From the NCBI GenBank assembly GCA_964432875.1, contig CAYSPJ010000004.1, forward strand, positions 35,006-99,005: a stretch of 64,000 nt of DNA, written 5' to 3'. The translations under genes and the position numbers were made by a program. Below the pieces are notes generated by a model, which was not told the origin of the DNA, searched no databases, and was given only the letters and a program-made list of their open reading frames with translations. Positions 43,720-52,191 of this stretch are shown here, piece by piece. Origin of the DNA: JACJYE01 sp964432875. GTDB taxonomy: Bacteria; Bacteroidota; Bacteroidia; Chitinophagales; Saprospiraceae. The first letter of the stretch is position 1. Every line of letters starts with the position of its first letter.

Positions 43720-44793
43720 ATGAAGCCAAAAGTGAAGAAGCATCTCGTCAATTTTCTCAAATTTTTGCTCTTTTTAGGGCTGGGGGTTGGGATACTTTAT
43801 GCGGTGTACCGCCAGCAAAACATTGCCTACCAGGAGGAATGCGCCCTAAAGGGCATCAGCCTGGAAGAATGCAGCCTATTACATAAGGTCATCACCGATT
43901 TCCAGGGGGCTAATTACTGGTGGATATTATTGATGATCATCGCTTTCATCATCAGCAACATCAGCCGATCTATCCGCTGGAACATGCTCATAAAGCCACT
44001 GGGCTATTCACCACGCCTGCTTAATTCCTTCCTGACTACCGTGCTGGGCTACTTTGCCAATTTAGGCCTGCCCCGCATGGGGGAAATCGTACGTGGGGCT
44101 ACGCTGGCCAGATATGAAAAAATCCCAGTGGAAAAGGTGATGGGGACCATCGTGGTGGACCGGGTTTTCGACGTGATAAGCATCCTCATCATCAGTGGGC
44201 TGGCATTCTTGCTGCAGTTTGAGACCATCTGGTCGTTTGCCCGGCAATACGTTTCCCTGGGCGAGCGCTGGCAAAGTTCTGGCCTGTTGTTATTGTCTCT
44301 GGCGCTGGCTGGCTTGCTCGGCTTGTTCGTATTGTGGCTGTTGCGCCGACAGATTGCTCAGCTCCGTTTTTATCGCCGAGTTGTGGAGATAGCCCGGGGT
44401 TTTTGGGAAGGCATTAAGACCGTGCGCCGCCTGGATCGCCCCGGGCTGTTTTTATTGCATAGCATCAATATCTGGTTGATGTACTACTTCATGACCTACC
44501 TCTGTTTTTTCGCCTTCGAGCCTACTTCCGGGCTTTCACCCATGGCAGCGCTGGTGGTTTTTGTGTTTGGGGGCTGGGGGGTTGTCATCCCTTCGCCCGG
44601 AGGTATGGGCACCTACCACTTCCTGGCTCAAACGGCACTGGTCATGTATGGCGTCAGCGGCGAGGATGGCTTCTCTTGGGCAAATATTTCGTTTTTCTCC
44701 GTACAGCTGGGTTGCAACGTACTGATTGGTATTTTCTCGCTGATATTCCTGCCAGCATTTAACCGGCATTATACCCCGGCGGTAAACAGTTGA
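43720..44793 (+). CDS. LPG synthase-type integral membrane protein (UPF0104)
   Basis: A 357-residue inner-membrane protein with about eight hydrophobic segments and the lysylphosphatidylglycerol-synthase transmembrane-domain motifs: IIAFIISNISRSIRWNMLIKPLGYSPRLLNSFLTTVLGYFANLGLPRMGEIVRGATLARYEKIPVEKVMGTIVVDRVFDVISI and SPGGMGTYHFLAQTALVMYGV. It lacks the cytosolic catalytic domain of MprF, so lipid flipping is more likely than lysyl transfer. It has its own promoter and follows the MerR gene by 83 bp. Confidence 0.87.
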   Translation: MKPKVKKHLVNFLKFLLFLGLGVGILYAVYRQQNIAYQEECALKGISLEECSLLHKVITDFQGANYWWILLMIIAFIISNISRSIRWNMLIKPLGYSPRLLNSFLTTVLGYFANLGLPRMGEIVRGATLARYEKIPVEKVMGTIVVDRVFDVISILIISGLAFLLQFETIWSFARQYVSLGERWQSSGLLLLSLALAGLLGLFVLWLLRRQIAQLRFYRRVVEIARGFWEGIKTVRRLDRPGLFLLHSINIWLMYYFMTYLCFFAFEPTSGLSPMAALVVFVFGGWGVVIPSPGGMGTYHFLAQTALVMYGVSGEDGFSWANISFFSVQLGCNVLIGIFSLIFLPAFNRHYTPAVNS

Positions 44794-44839
44794 GTGCTAC
44801 TCCTTTGCCATACCAATAATTGCATCATACAGACACTAA

Positions 44840-45523
44840 TTAGGCGCCGATAGCCATCGCCCATACAGCCAGGAAATGAGCGGTGCTGCCACCGATGACG
44901 AAGAGGTGCCAGATTGCGTGGTGGTAAGGGATGCGCCGCCACACGTAAAAAACGATGCCGATGGTATAGGATAAGCCGCCAAACACCACGCCGTTGAGCG
45001 TCAGCGGAGGCATCTGCTCCATCATGGCCGGTATGGTCAGCACGCCCATCCAGCCCATCGCCAGGTAGGCGGCTAGGGATAGCCACTCCCAACGGCCGAA
45101 AAAAAACAGCTTGTACAATAGCCCCAGGCCAACCATCGACCAAAGCAGGTAGAGGTAGTACTGGCTGGCACCACCCAAGGGATAATACACCAAAAAAGGC
45201 GTATGCGTACCAGCGATGAGGAAGTAAATACTGATGTGGTCGGCTACGTGGCAGAGGTATTTGATGCGTGGTGCCCGCACGCTATGATAGAGGGTGGAAA
45301 TGCCATATACCAGGAGTAGCGACAGGCTGTAGGCCAGCAAGCTGTACCATTGCGCAGCGCTCGCTTTGTCGCCTGCATAGTATAGCAATAAGGGGACGGC
45401 GACCATGCTAAGCGCCAGGCCCAGCGCGTGAGTTAAGGCATTGGCTCGCTCTTCGCGTAAAGCGGTAACAGGAAGTGCATGAGTGCTTGGATGAGGCATG
45501 AGTTGAGTGCTTATATGGATCAA
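44840..45523 (-). CDS. Hemolysin III family (PAQR-like) membrane protein
   Basis: A 227-residue membrane protein with seven hydrophobic segments. Motifs: REERANALTHALGLALSMVAVPLLL, YGISTLYHS, HVADHISIYFLIAGTHTPFLVYY, and the closing PYHHAIWHLFVIGGSTAHFLAVW. The conserved His/Asp/Ser residues (S-x3-H, H-x3-H pattern, D) are the PAQR/hemolysin III metal site. The name derives from a hemolytic homologue; the physiological role in Bacteroidota is unknown. Divergent from the GGGP synthase-like gene. Confidence 0.92.
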   Translation of the reverse strand: MIHISTQLMPHPSTHALPVTALREERANALTHALGLALSMVAVPLLLYYAGDKASAAQWYSLLAYSLSLLLVYGISTLYHSVRAPRIKYLCHVADHISIYFLIAGTHTPFLVYYPLGGASQYYLYLLWSMVGLGLLYKLFFFGRWEWLSLAAYLAMGWMGVLTIPAMMEQMPPLTLNGVVFGGLSYTIGIVFYVWRRIPYHHAIWHLFVIGGSTAHFLAVWAMAIGA

Positions 45524-45614
45524 TAGCGCCTGTTTTTAAAAACGAAAGCAGCGATCAAATGTTGCTACAATATAGCCCGAGCAAAAGGGAGTAGCCAAGC
45601 CGGATAATAATCCT

Positions 45615-45622
45615 TATCTTTG
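45615..45622 (+). promoter_or_regulatory. Bacteroidota -7 element for the GGGP synthase-like gene
   Basis: TATCTTTG, an exact TAnnTTTG match, 21 bp before the ATG at 45644. No good -33 element. The position excludes an upstream TTG start at 45620 and supports ATG 45644. Confidence 0.45.
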
Positions 45623-45643
45623 CTCTTGCATCAAAACGATACT

Positions 45644-46393
45644 ATGTCCGGCCTGGGTAAAATTTACCGGGCGATGCAGGAGGCAAAACAAAAGCAAGAA
45701 GCCCGTTTTGCTATCCTCGTTGACCCCGATAAAGCAAGTGACAATCAACTCGCAGCAGTGGCTGAGGGTAGCGCGGCAGCCGGCGCCGACTTCATCTTTG
45801 TTGGTGGCAGCCTCGTCATGGCGGAACGCATGGGCTACTGCCTCAACTTTTTACGCCAATCCTGTAGCTTGCCGCTGGTGATTTTTCCCGGCAGCCCACT
45901 CCAGATCCACCATAGCGCCGACGCCTTGCTGTTCCTTTCCCTCCTTTCCGGCCGCAATCCGGAATTGCTCATCGGGCAGCAAGTCATCAGTGCGCCTTAT
46001 TTACACCGCAGCCCGCTAGAGGTCATCGGCACCGGGTATTTGCTCATCGATGGTGGGGTGCCCACTACGGTTTCCTATATGAGCCATACCAACCCGATAC
46101 CCGCTGATAAACCCGACATCGCCCTGGCTACTGCCCTGGCCGGCGAAATGCTGGGCATGCGTATTATCTACCTGGACGCTGGCAGCGGTGCGCGCCAGCC
46201 AGTTTCCGAGGCTATGATCAGCAGGCTTAGCCAGGAGCTTGCCTCGCCACTAATCGTTGGTGGTGGTATCCGGACGCCGGCTCTGGCTCAGGCCGCCGCC
46301 CGGGCTGGTGCCAATGTAATCGTCGCTGGGAATGCCATCGAACAAGATAGTGGCTTGCTGGCAGAAATGGCGGCAGCGGTAAAAGAAGCCTGA
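45644..46393 (+). CDS. Geranylgeranylglyceryl phosphate synthase family protein
   Basis: A 249-residue TIM barrel of the PcrB/GGGPS family. Motifs: RFAILVDPDKASDNQLAAVAEGSAAAGADFIFVGGSLV, VIFPGSPLQIHHSADALLFLSLLSGRNPELLIGQQV, EVIGTGYLLIDGGVPTTVSYMSHTNPIP, MRIIYLDAGSGARQPVSEAMI and LIVGGGIRTPALAQAAARAGANVIVAGNAIEQD. In archaea and some Bacteroidota the enzyme joins sn-glycerol-1-phosphate to a long prenyl diphosphate, giving ether-linked lipids. No glycerol-1-phosphate dehydrogenase is nearby. With the mevalonate kinase at 29 kb it hints at special isoprenoid lipids, which is inference. Confidence 0.92.
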   Translation: MSGLGKIYRAMQEAKQKQEARFAILVDPDKASDNQLAAVAEGSAAAGADFIFVGGSLVMAERMGYCLNFLRQSCSLPLVIFPGSPLQIHHSADALLFLSLLSGRNPELLIGQQVISAPYLHRSPLEVIGTGYLLIDGGVPTTVSYMSHTNPIPADKPDIALATALAGEMLGMRIIYLDAGSGARQPVSEAMISRLSQELASPLIVGGGIRTPALAQAAARAGANVIVAGNAIEQDSGLLAEMAAAVKEA

Positions 46394-46473
46394 TGTTAGA
46401 TATATGTGCATACAGGGAATTTTTGGATAGGCGGCAAGGTTGTATCAGCTTTATCGCTTGTAAAAACTTAACC

Positions 46474-46534
46474 GTTCTTTGACAATTGGTGTGGGCTGGC
46501 TGCTGACGACAAGGCACACCAATTGTCAAAGAAC
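46474..46534. repeat. Perfect 20-bp inverted repeat in the rsgA leader
   Basis: Arm GTTCTTTGACAATTGGTGTG (46474-46493) and its exact reverse complement (46515-46534) flank a 21-nt spacer. The second arm ends 15 bp before the TTG start of rsgA. No T-run follows, so it is not a simple terminator. It could be an RNA stem that controls rsgA translation, a protein site, or a mobile palindrome. Confidence 0.85.
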
Positions 46535-46549
46535 TAACTTAACAAGGCA

Positions 46550-47503
46550 TTGGAAACAGGAATTGTCATAAAATCGACCGGCAGTTGGTATCAGGTCATG
46601 CTGAAAAGTGGGGAGGTGGTCAGCAGCCGCATTATCGGTAAATTCCGCCTTCACGGCAGGCGCATTACCAACCCCGTAGCAGTAGGAGATGAGGTGGAGC
46701 TGGAAATAGACCCCCAAGAACAAATCGGCACCATCAAAACGATACTGCCGCGGCGCAACTATGTAGTGCGCCAATCGCCGCGCCGCAAACACGACCTGCA
46801 TCTGCTGGCCAGCAACATCAGCCAGGCGCTCGTCATCGTCACTATTGTTGAGCCCAACCTCAAACAAGGCTTCATCGACCGCTTCCTGCTCATGACTGAG
46901 CCGTATGAAATCCCGACGGTCATCGCCTTCAATAAAGCGGATTTGTACGGCGAAGAGGAAATGGCTATCTTTGCCTTCCTGAGGGATATCTACGTAGAAA
47001 TCGGCTATACGGTGTTGTTGGTATCGGCTACGGCCGGGCAAGGGCTGGAAGAGCTAAGGGAACTGCTGCGCGATCAAACCACTCTCATCGCCGGCCAGTC
47101 TGGCGTAGGCAAATCGACGCTGGTCAACGCTATACAGCCACAATTGGAGTTGCGCACCGGCGAAATCAGCGACTATTCCGGCAAGGGCCAGCATACCACT
47201 ACCTTTGCCGAGATGCACGCGCTCGATTTTGGTGGTAGCATCATCGATACGCCAGGAATCAAGACGCTTTCGTTCAACCACCTGGAGCCGATGGATGTGG
47301 CGCACAATTTCCGCGAATTTTTTAAGTATTCCGAACAGTGCAAGTTCGGCGGCAATTGCCTGCATCGCAACGAGCCGGGCTGTGCCGTCAAACAAGCGGT
47401 GGAAGCCGAAGAAATCAGCGATCTGCGCTACATGAATTACCTGGCTCTGTTGGAAGAAATCGAAACCCAAAATTATTGGGAAAGGCATAGCAGCGATTTT
47501 TAG
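46550..47503 (+). CDS. rsgA: Ribosome small subunit-dependent GTPase RsgA
   Basis: A 317-residue circularly permuted GTPase that helps mature the 30S subunit. The N-terminal OB fold starts with GIVIKSTGSWYQVMLKSGEVVSSRIIGKFR. G4 (NKAD, 128-131) precedes G1 (AGQSGVGKST, about 181-190) and G3 (DTPG, 233-236), the expected permuted order. The C-terminal zinc site has CKFGGNCLHRNEPGC with Cys264, Cys270, His272 and Cys278. There is no ATG at the start: the family N-terminus points to TTG 46550. The 20-bp inverted repeat sits directly upstream. Confidence 0.96.
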   Translation: METGIVIKSTGSWYQVMLKSGEVVSSRIIGKFRLHGRRITNPVAVGDEVELEIDPQEQIGTIKTILPRRNYVVRQSPRRKHDLHLLASNISQALVIVTIVEPNLKQGFIDRFLLMTEPYEIPTVIAFNKADLYGEEEMAIFAFLRDIYVEIGYTVLLVSATAGQGLEELRELLRDQTTLIAGQSGVGKSTLVNAIQPQLELRTGEISDYSGKGQHTTTFAEMHALDFGGSIIDTPGIKTLSFNHLEPMDVAHNFREFFKYSEQCKFGGNCLHRNEPGCAVKQAVEAEEISDLRYMNYLALLEEIETQNYWERHSSDF

Positions 47504-47668
47504 AGGTGGGCTCAAAAGGCAACAATTAAATGCTAACAGCGAAATTTTGATTATCGGCAGGAAGTCGGCTAGGTTTTGAAGAATCATGCAGCCTTTTTCG
47601 ATTTGACAAACTTTTCACTTTTTACTTTTTTAGAGACAACTCGAACACAAATTCAATTAAGTAAAACG

Positions 47669-47836
47669 ATGGGGTATAAGAGCCGCAAAACAGGATACAA
47701 AAGCAGGCGCGAGCGCTTTCAGCATACGGTGCGCAACACTCGGATCATTGTAATTTTCCTGGCACTGGGTATGTGTGTATGGGCCTTCCGCAACCGCCTG
47801 GATATCTGGTCTTGGGTCAAGACCTATGTGTATTAA
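47669..47836 (+). CDS. Small single-pass membrane protein, unknown
   Basis: A 55-residue protein with a strongly basic N-terminus (GYKSRKTGYKSRRERFQHTVRNTR) followed by one hydrophobic helix (IIVIFLALGMCVWAF) and an aromatic tail (NRLDIWSWVKTYVY). The basic segment suggests an N-in topology. It lies between rsgA (166 bp) and the TPR membrane protein gene (54 bp) in the same direction. The composition looks like a genuine small membrane protein, but the family is not recognised. Confidence 0.6.
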   Translation: MGYKSRKTGYKSRRERFQHTVRNTRIIVIFLALGMCVWAFRNRLDIWSWVKTYVY

Positions 47837-47890
47837 TGCCTAGCTGTACGCGCCTAAATGCCTGATTGATTCGCTATAATAACTGATGCG

Positions 47891-49840
47891 ATGAGTAAAA
47901 CAAAACAAAAAACCACCCGCCGTAAAGCTAGTGCGCCCCCTTCGGCAACAATCAGCAAAAAGGCTATGCTGCTGTCCCTGACCGGGCTAATGCTGGTTAT
48001 TTTCCTGGCCTATTCGCCAGTCTTGAAAACGGATTTCATCAACTATGATGATGATATCTACATCACCGAAAACCCCTTGATCCAAAACTTGAATGCCGCA
48101 AACCTCCGGCTGCTTTTTACGGATTATTACTACAACCAATACTCGCCAATAGCGATGGTGCTGATGGCGGTGCAGTTCAAAGTATTGGGGGGCAGCCCTG
48201 CTGCGCTTAAATTCATCAGCATCCTGTTGCACTTGGCTAATACCTGGTTAGTTTTCCTGTTCATCAGGCTATTATTCAAGCGGTTTGACTACGCCATTAT
48301 CACCGCGGGCCTTTTTGGGCTGCATGCCTTGCAAGTCGAGTCAGTAGCTTGGTTGACCGCGTCGATGAAAATTGGTGCGTATTCGCTTTTTTTCTTGGGG
48401 TCCTTGCTGGCCTATCTGTACTATCTGCAAAAGAAAAACACCGGGCTGCTCATCTTGTCGGTTTTTCTGTTCCTGCTTTCCTGTTTCTCCAAAGAGCAAG
48501 CCATTGCCCTGGCGCCAGTGCTGCTAGCCATTGATTACCTCAAGGGGCGCCAGTTGCTAAGCCGGGCGGTACTGTTAGAAAAAGCGCCTTTTTTCCTCAT
48601 CGCGCTGGTTTTTGGCTTCATCACGCTTTCCGTGAAGGAGGATATGCAAAGCGCGCAGATGGTGGTGTATTACAGCGCCTGGGAGCGGCTGGTTTTCGCC
48701 TCCTTTGCATTTGCCAGCTACCTGGTCAAATTGGTGCTACCACTTAATTTGTCGGCTTTTTACACCTACCCGCTCAAAGGTGCCATCCCGGCTCATTATT
48801 TCTTTACCCCGATAGTAGCCGCCGCCGTGCTCTATGCCTTGTACTACGCCTGGAAAAAGGATCAGCGGATTATCGCCTTCGGCATCCTGTTCTTCCTGAT
48901 CAATATCTTCCTGACCATCCTGTCGCAGGTCATGTCGGTACGCGAAGTGCTGATGGCCGACCGCTACGTTTACCTGCCGTCCATCGGCTTCTTCCTCCTG
49001 GCTGCTTACGGCATTGGCCAGCTTTCCAAACGCTGGCCTGAGCTGCAAAAAATCGCCTGGGGTAGCCTGGCGATTTATGGGCTGGTACTGGCATCCCTCA
49101 CTTACCAGCGCGCCCAGGTTTGGGAAAATTCCATTACCCTTTTTTCCGATGCCATTGAAAAAGGGCAGGAGGAACAGGGTAAATACAACCCCTTTCTGGC
49201 GCTGGCCTACAACAATCGCGGCATCGCCCGTAAGAATGCCGGCGATATCCAGGGTGCACTGGCTGATTACAGCCAAGCGATCGCCTCCAACGCCAACTAT
49301 GCCAGGGCTTACCTCAACCGGGCCAATGTCGCCTTTAGCGCCGGGCAGTTCGAGGAGTCTTTGAAAGACTACAATCTGTCACTACAACTGGATAGCACCC
49401 AGGCGCAGGCCTATTCCAGCCGCGGCAGCGCCTTGGCCAGCCTCAACCGGCTCAATCCGGCCCTTGAGGATTTCAACCGCGCCATCGCCTTGGACCCCAA
49501 CTTCGCCGATGCGGTTGCCAACCGAGCCCTGACATACTACACCCTGCGCCAATACGCCCTGGCGCTGCCCGATATCGACCACTACCTAAGCCTGCAGCCT
49601 GGTGCTGCCGACATGGTCAACATGAAGGCGCTCAGCTTGCTGGAGCTGAACCGCCTGCCTGAAGCGGAAGAGGCTTTCAACCGCGCTATCCAACTGGCCC
49701 CCAATGATGGCTCTCTTTACCTCAACCGTTCGATTTTTTACAATCGCACAGGGCGTAAGGCTCAAGCTTTGCAGGACGCCCAGCGTGCCCAGGCGCTCGG
49801 CATCGCCGTTGACCCGCAGTACCTGCAAAGCTTGAACTAA
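47891..49840 (+). CDS. TMTC/GT-C-like membrane protein with TPR repeats
   Basis: A 649-residue integral membrane protein. A basic N-terminus precedes the first helix (AMLLSLTGLMLVIFLAYSPVLKTDFINYDDDIYI); the D-D-D motif after helix 1 and YYYNQYSPIAMVLMAVQFKVLGGSP are typical of the GT-C glycosyltransferase fold of TMTC-type O-mannosyltransferases. About ten helices continue to residue 410. Five or six TPRs follow (NRGIARKNAGDIQGALADYSQAIASNANYARAYLNRANV and successive units to LYLNRSIFYNRTGRKAQALQDAQRAQAL). A role in protein glycosylation is plausible but unproven. Its stop overlaps the psuG start (TAATG). Confidence 0.85.
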   Translation: MSKTKQKTTRRKASAPPSATISKKAMLLSLTGLMLVIFLAYSPVLKTDFINYDDDIYITENPLIQNLNAANLRLLFTDYYYNQYSPIAMVLMAVQFKVLGGSPAALKFISILLHLANTWLVFLFIRLLFKRFDYAIITAGLFGLHALQVESVAWLTASMKIGAYSLFFLGSLLAYLYYLQKKNTGLLILSVFLFLLSCFSKEQAIALAPVLLAIDYLKGRQLLSRAVLLEKAPFFLIALVFGFITLSVKEDMQSAQMVVYYSAWERLVFASFAFASYLVKLVLPLNLSAFYTYPLKGAIPAHYFFTPIVAAAVLYALYYAWKKDQRIIAFGILFFLINIFLTILSQVMSVREVLMADRYVYLPSIGFFLLAAYGIGQLSKRWPELQKIAWGSLAIYGLVLASLTYQRAQVWENSITLFSDAIEKGQEEQGKYNPFLALAYNNRGIARKNAGDIQGALADYSQAIASNANYARAYLNRANVAFSAGQFEESLKDYNLSLQLDSTQAQAYSSRGSALASLNRLNPALEDFNRAIALDPNFADAVANRALTYYTLRQYALALPDIDHYLSLQPGAADMVNMKALSLLELNRLPEAEEAFNRAIQLAPNDGSLYLNRSIFYNRTGRKAQALQDAQRAQALGIAVDPQYLQSLN

Positions 49841-50787
49841 TGGTGGAAGCTGCGTTCCTCAACATCGCTCCTGAAGTACAGGCTGCCCTGGATGACGGCC
49901 GACCAGTAGTCGCCCTGGAATCTACCATCATTACGCACGGCATGCCTTATCCTCGAAATGTGGAAACCGCGCTCCAGGTAGAGGCGCAGCTGCATGCGTG
50001 CGGTGCGGTGCCGGCTACCATTGCTATCCTTCAGGGGAAGCTCATAATAGGGCTCAGTACCCTCGAAATCGAACAGCTCGGCCAATTGGGGCCCCGGGCG
50101 GAAAAAGCCAGCCGGCGCGACCTGCCCGTGCTTTTATCTCAGGGCAAAGCCGGCGCCACAACCGTAGCCGCCACCATGATTGCCGCCGAGCGGGCGGGCA
50201 TCCGGGTGTTTGCCACTGGCGGCATCGGCGGTGTGCATCGCAAAGCAGCCCAAACCATGGATATTTCAGCAGATTTGCAGGAGCTGGCCAGAACCAGCGT
50301 CGCCGTAGTCTGCGCCGGTGCCAAAGCTATCCTCGACCTGGAGCTGACCCTGGAATATCTGGAGACTTTTGGCATACCTGTATTGGGCTACCAAACTGAT
50401 GAATTCCCGGCTTTCTATACCCGCCGCAGCGGCCTTCCCGTTAATTTTCGACTGGATTCGCCCAGGGATATCGCCAGCGCCATGCAAGCCAAGTGGGGCT
50501 TGGGGCTGGAGGGTGGCCTGCTTATTGCCAACCCCATCCCCGAAGCCTACGCCTTGCCGCCCGAGCTGATTGAGCAGGCCATCGCGCAAGCACTGGCCGC
50601 CGCGGAGGCACGAGGGGTCAAAGGCAAGGCCATCACCCCCTTCTTGCTGGCCAAAGTAGAAGAACTGACCGGAGGCAAAAGCTTGGAAGCCAATATCCAA
50701 CTGGTATTGAATAATGCCCGCCTCGCGGCGGCGGTAGCGAGGGAGTTTGTGCGGGGCGAGAGTGTAGTTGGGAACAGGCCTCAATAG
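49840..50787 (+). CDS. psuG: Pseudouridine-5'-phosphate glycosidase
   Basis: A 315-residue lyase that reversibly splits pseudouridine 5'-phosphate to uracil and ribose 5-phosphate. Motifs: PVVALESTIITHGMPYPRNVETA, PATIAILQGKLIIGLS, ASRRDLPVLLSQGKAGATTVAATMIAAERAGIRVFATGGIGGVHRKA, and VKGKAITPFLLAKVEELTGGKSLEANI. Full length. The ATG overlaps the preceding stop by one base (TAATG), so it is translationally coupled to the TPR membrane protein. No PsuK-type pseudouridine kinase is adjacent. Confidence 0.95.
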   Translation: MVEAAFLNIAPEVQAALDDGRPVVALESTIITHGMPYPRNVETALQVEAQLHACGAVPATIAILQGKLIIGLSTLEIEQLGQLGPRAEKASRRDLPVLLSQGKAGATTVAATMIAAERAGIRVFATGGIGGVHRKAAQTMDISADLQELARTSVAVVCAGAKAILDLELTLEYLETFGIPVLGYQTDEFPAFYTRRSGLPVNFRLDSPRDIASAMQAKWGLGLEGGLLIANPIPEAYALPPELIEQAIAQALAAAEARGVKGKAITPFLLAKVEELTGGKSLEANIQLVLNNARLAAAVAREFVRGESVVGNRPQ

Positions 50788-50860
50788 CAAACTCCACCTT
50801 GCCTGCTAAAAAACGGGAGATTGGAAGGTGGTTAGCGCTAAATATGGGTTAAAAACACGC

Positions 50861-52144
50861 TCACCCCTCCGCATATTTCCTGAAATTGTCCATAATAGTC
50901 TGCCATCCGGCTTGCTGCAGGTCGAGCGGGTGGGTGTTTTCGGCTTCGAACACTTGGGTGATTTCCGTTTGGTCTCCGTTCGTAGCAAACCGGATTTCCA
51001 CCTTCCGGCCATCGTCGAGGGTATAGGCGATGTGCTCGTTGGCCACCACCTCATCGTAAGTGCCTTTGAAGTCGAAGCTGAAGCTGTCATCTTTGGCGGC
51101 CATGGTAAAGCAGAAAGTGCCGCCGGGGCGCAAATCGTTTTCAACCTTAGGGCAGTGCCAATCTTCGCTGGCATGGTTCCAGCGCATGACGTGTTCGGGC
51201 TCCGTCCAGAGCGGCCAAACTTGCTCGGCCGGGGCATCAACGGTGGTTTTGACGGTGAGGTGGGCCTTCTCCGGCATCTGTTCCAACTTATCGATTTCGA
51301 TTTTTTTCATCCGCAACAGGGCCGCCATGGCCGTTTGGGCGCGCGCCGGGTCGGGGTCGGCGAGGAGCTTGGGCAAGGCTTCAGGTACGATTTGCCACGA
51401 TACCCCAAATGGGTCTTTCAGCCAGCCGCACTGGCTTTCTTCGCCACCCTGAGCGGTGAGATTTTCCCAAAAGTAATCGACCTCGGCCTGGTCTTGACAG
51501 TCCACGACAAACGAGACGGCCTCATTGAAGGTGAAATCTTGGTCCATTGGGTTGTCCATGACCATAAAAGTCTCGCCGAGCAGTCGAAATTGGGCGTGTT
51601 TCACCATGCCTGGTTTGCCTGCCTCCCCTTCGACATAGTGCAAGATGCCATCCACTGCTGAGGGCTGGAACACCTCGGTATAAAACCGTAGAGCAGCCTC
51701 GGCCCTGCCCGCCTGCGGACCCGTGAACAGCAGAGATGGGGAGAACTTCTTCCCGCCAGTCTCTTTTTTATCGCCCAGGCTAATCTGCCAAGTCATACCG
51801 TAGCGGTCCTGTATCCAGCCGTATTTGGCGCTCCATTCGTACTTGTCGAGCGGCATGAGCACCGCGCCGCCTTCCGCCAAAGCCTGCCATACGGCATCGG
51901 TCTCCGCTTCCGTGGAGCACATCACGAATAAAGAAATGGAGGGGTTAATCTGGAAGTGAGGCCCGCCGTTCAAGGCTGAAAACTGCTGCCCGCCGAGCGA
52001 AAAGTGGACGAGCACCGTCGTATCGCCATGGCGCAGCGCGCCGGTGATTTCCGAATCGGGGAAGAGGGATACGTAGAAATCAGCCGCTTCTTCGGCTTGC
52101 TGGTCGAACCAGAGGCAGGGGGTGATTTTTTGTTTGTTTGCCAT
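50861..52144 (-). CDS. Fusion of two PhnB/VOC domains and an AHSA1-type SRPBCC domain
   Basis: A 427-residue three-part protein. VOC domain 1 is about residues 5-130 (ITPCLWFDQQAEEAADFYVSLFPDSEI; YGWIQDRYGMTWQISLG). VOC domain 2 is about 135-265 (SPSLLFTGPQAGRAEAALRFYTEVF; GWLKDPFGVSWQIVP). The SRPBCC (AHSA1/START) domain is about 290-427 (LTVKTTVDAPAEQVWPLWTEPEHVMRWNHASEDW; WQTIMDNFRKYAEG). Separate versions are common; the triple fusion is less so. It probably acts on a small hydrophobic molecule; not known. It is 47 bp downstream of another PhnB-type gene. Confidence 0.88.
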   Translation of the reverse strand: MANKQKITPCLWFDQQAEEAADFYVSLFPDSEITGALRHGDTTVLVHFSLGGQQFSALNGGPHFQINPSISLFVMCSTEAETDAVWQALAEGGAVLMPLDKYEWSAKYGWIQDRYGMTWQISLGDKKETGGKKFSPSLLFTGPQAGRAEAALRFYTEVFQPSAVDGILHYVEGEAGKPGMVKHAQFRLLGETFMVMDNPMDQDFTFNEAVSFVVDCQDQAEVDYFWENLTAQGGEESQCGWLKDPFGVSWQIVPEALPKLLADPDPARAQTAMAALLRMKKIEIDKLEQMPEKAHLTVKTTVDAPAEQVWPLWTEPEHVMRWNHASEDWHCPKVENDLRPGGTFCFTMAAKDDSFSFDFKGTYDEVVANEHIAYTLDDGRKVEIRFATNGDQTEITQVFEAENTHPLDLQQAGWQTIMDNFRKYAEG

Positions 52145-52191
52145 AGTCTAATGTGTTAGGTCAGGTGATTGAAATCTCGGCATCAGTTGCC

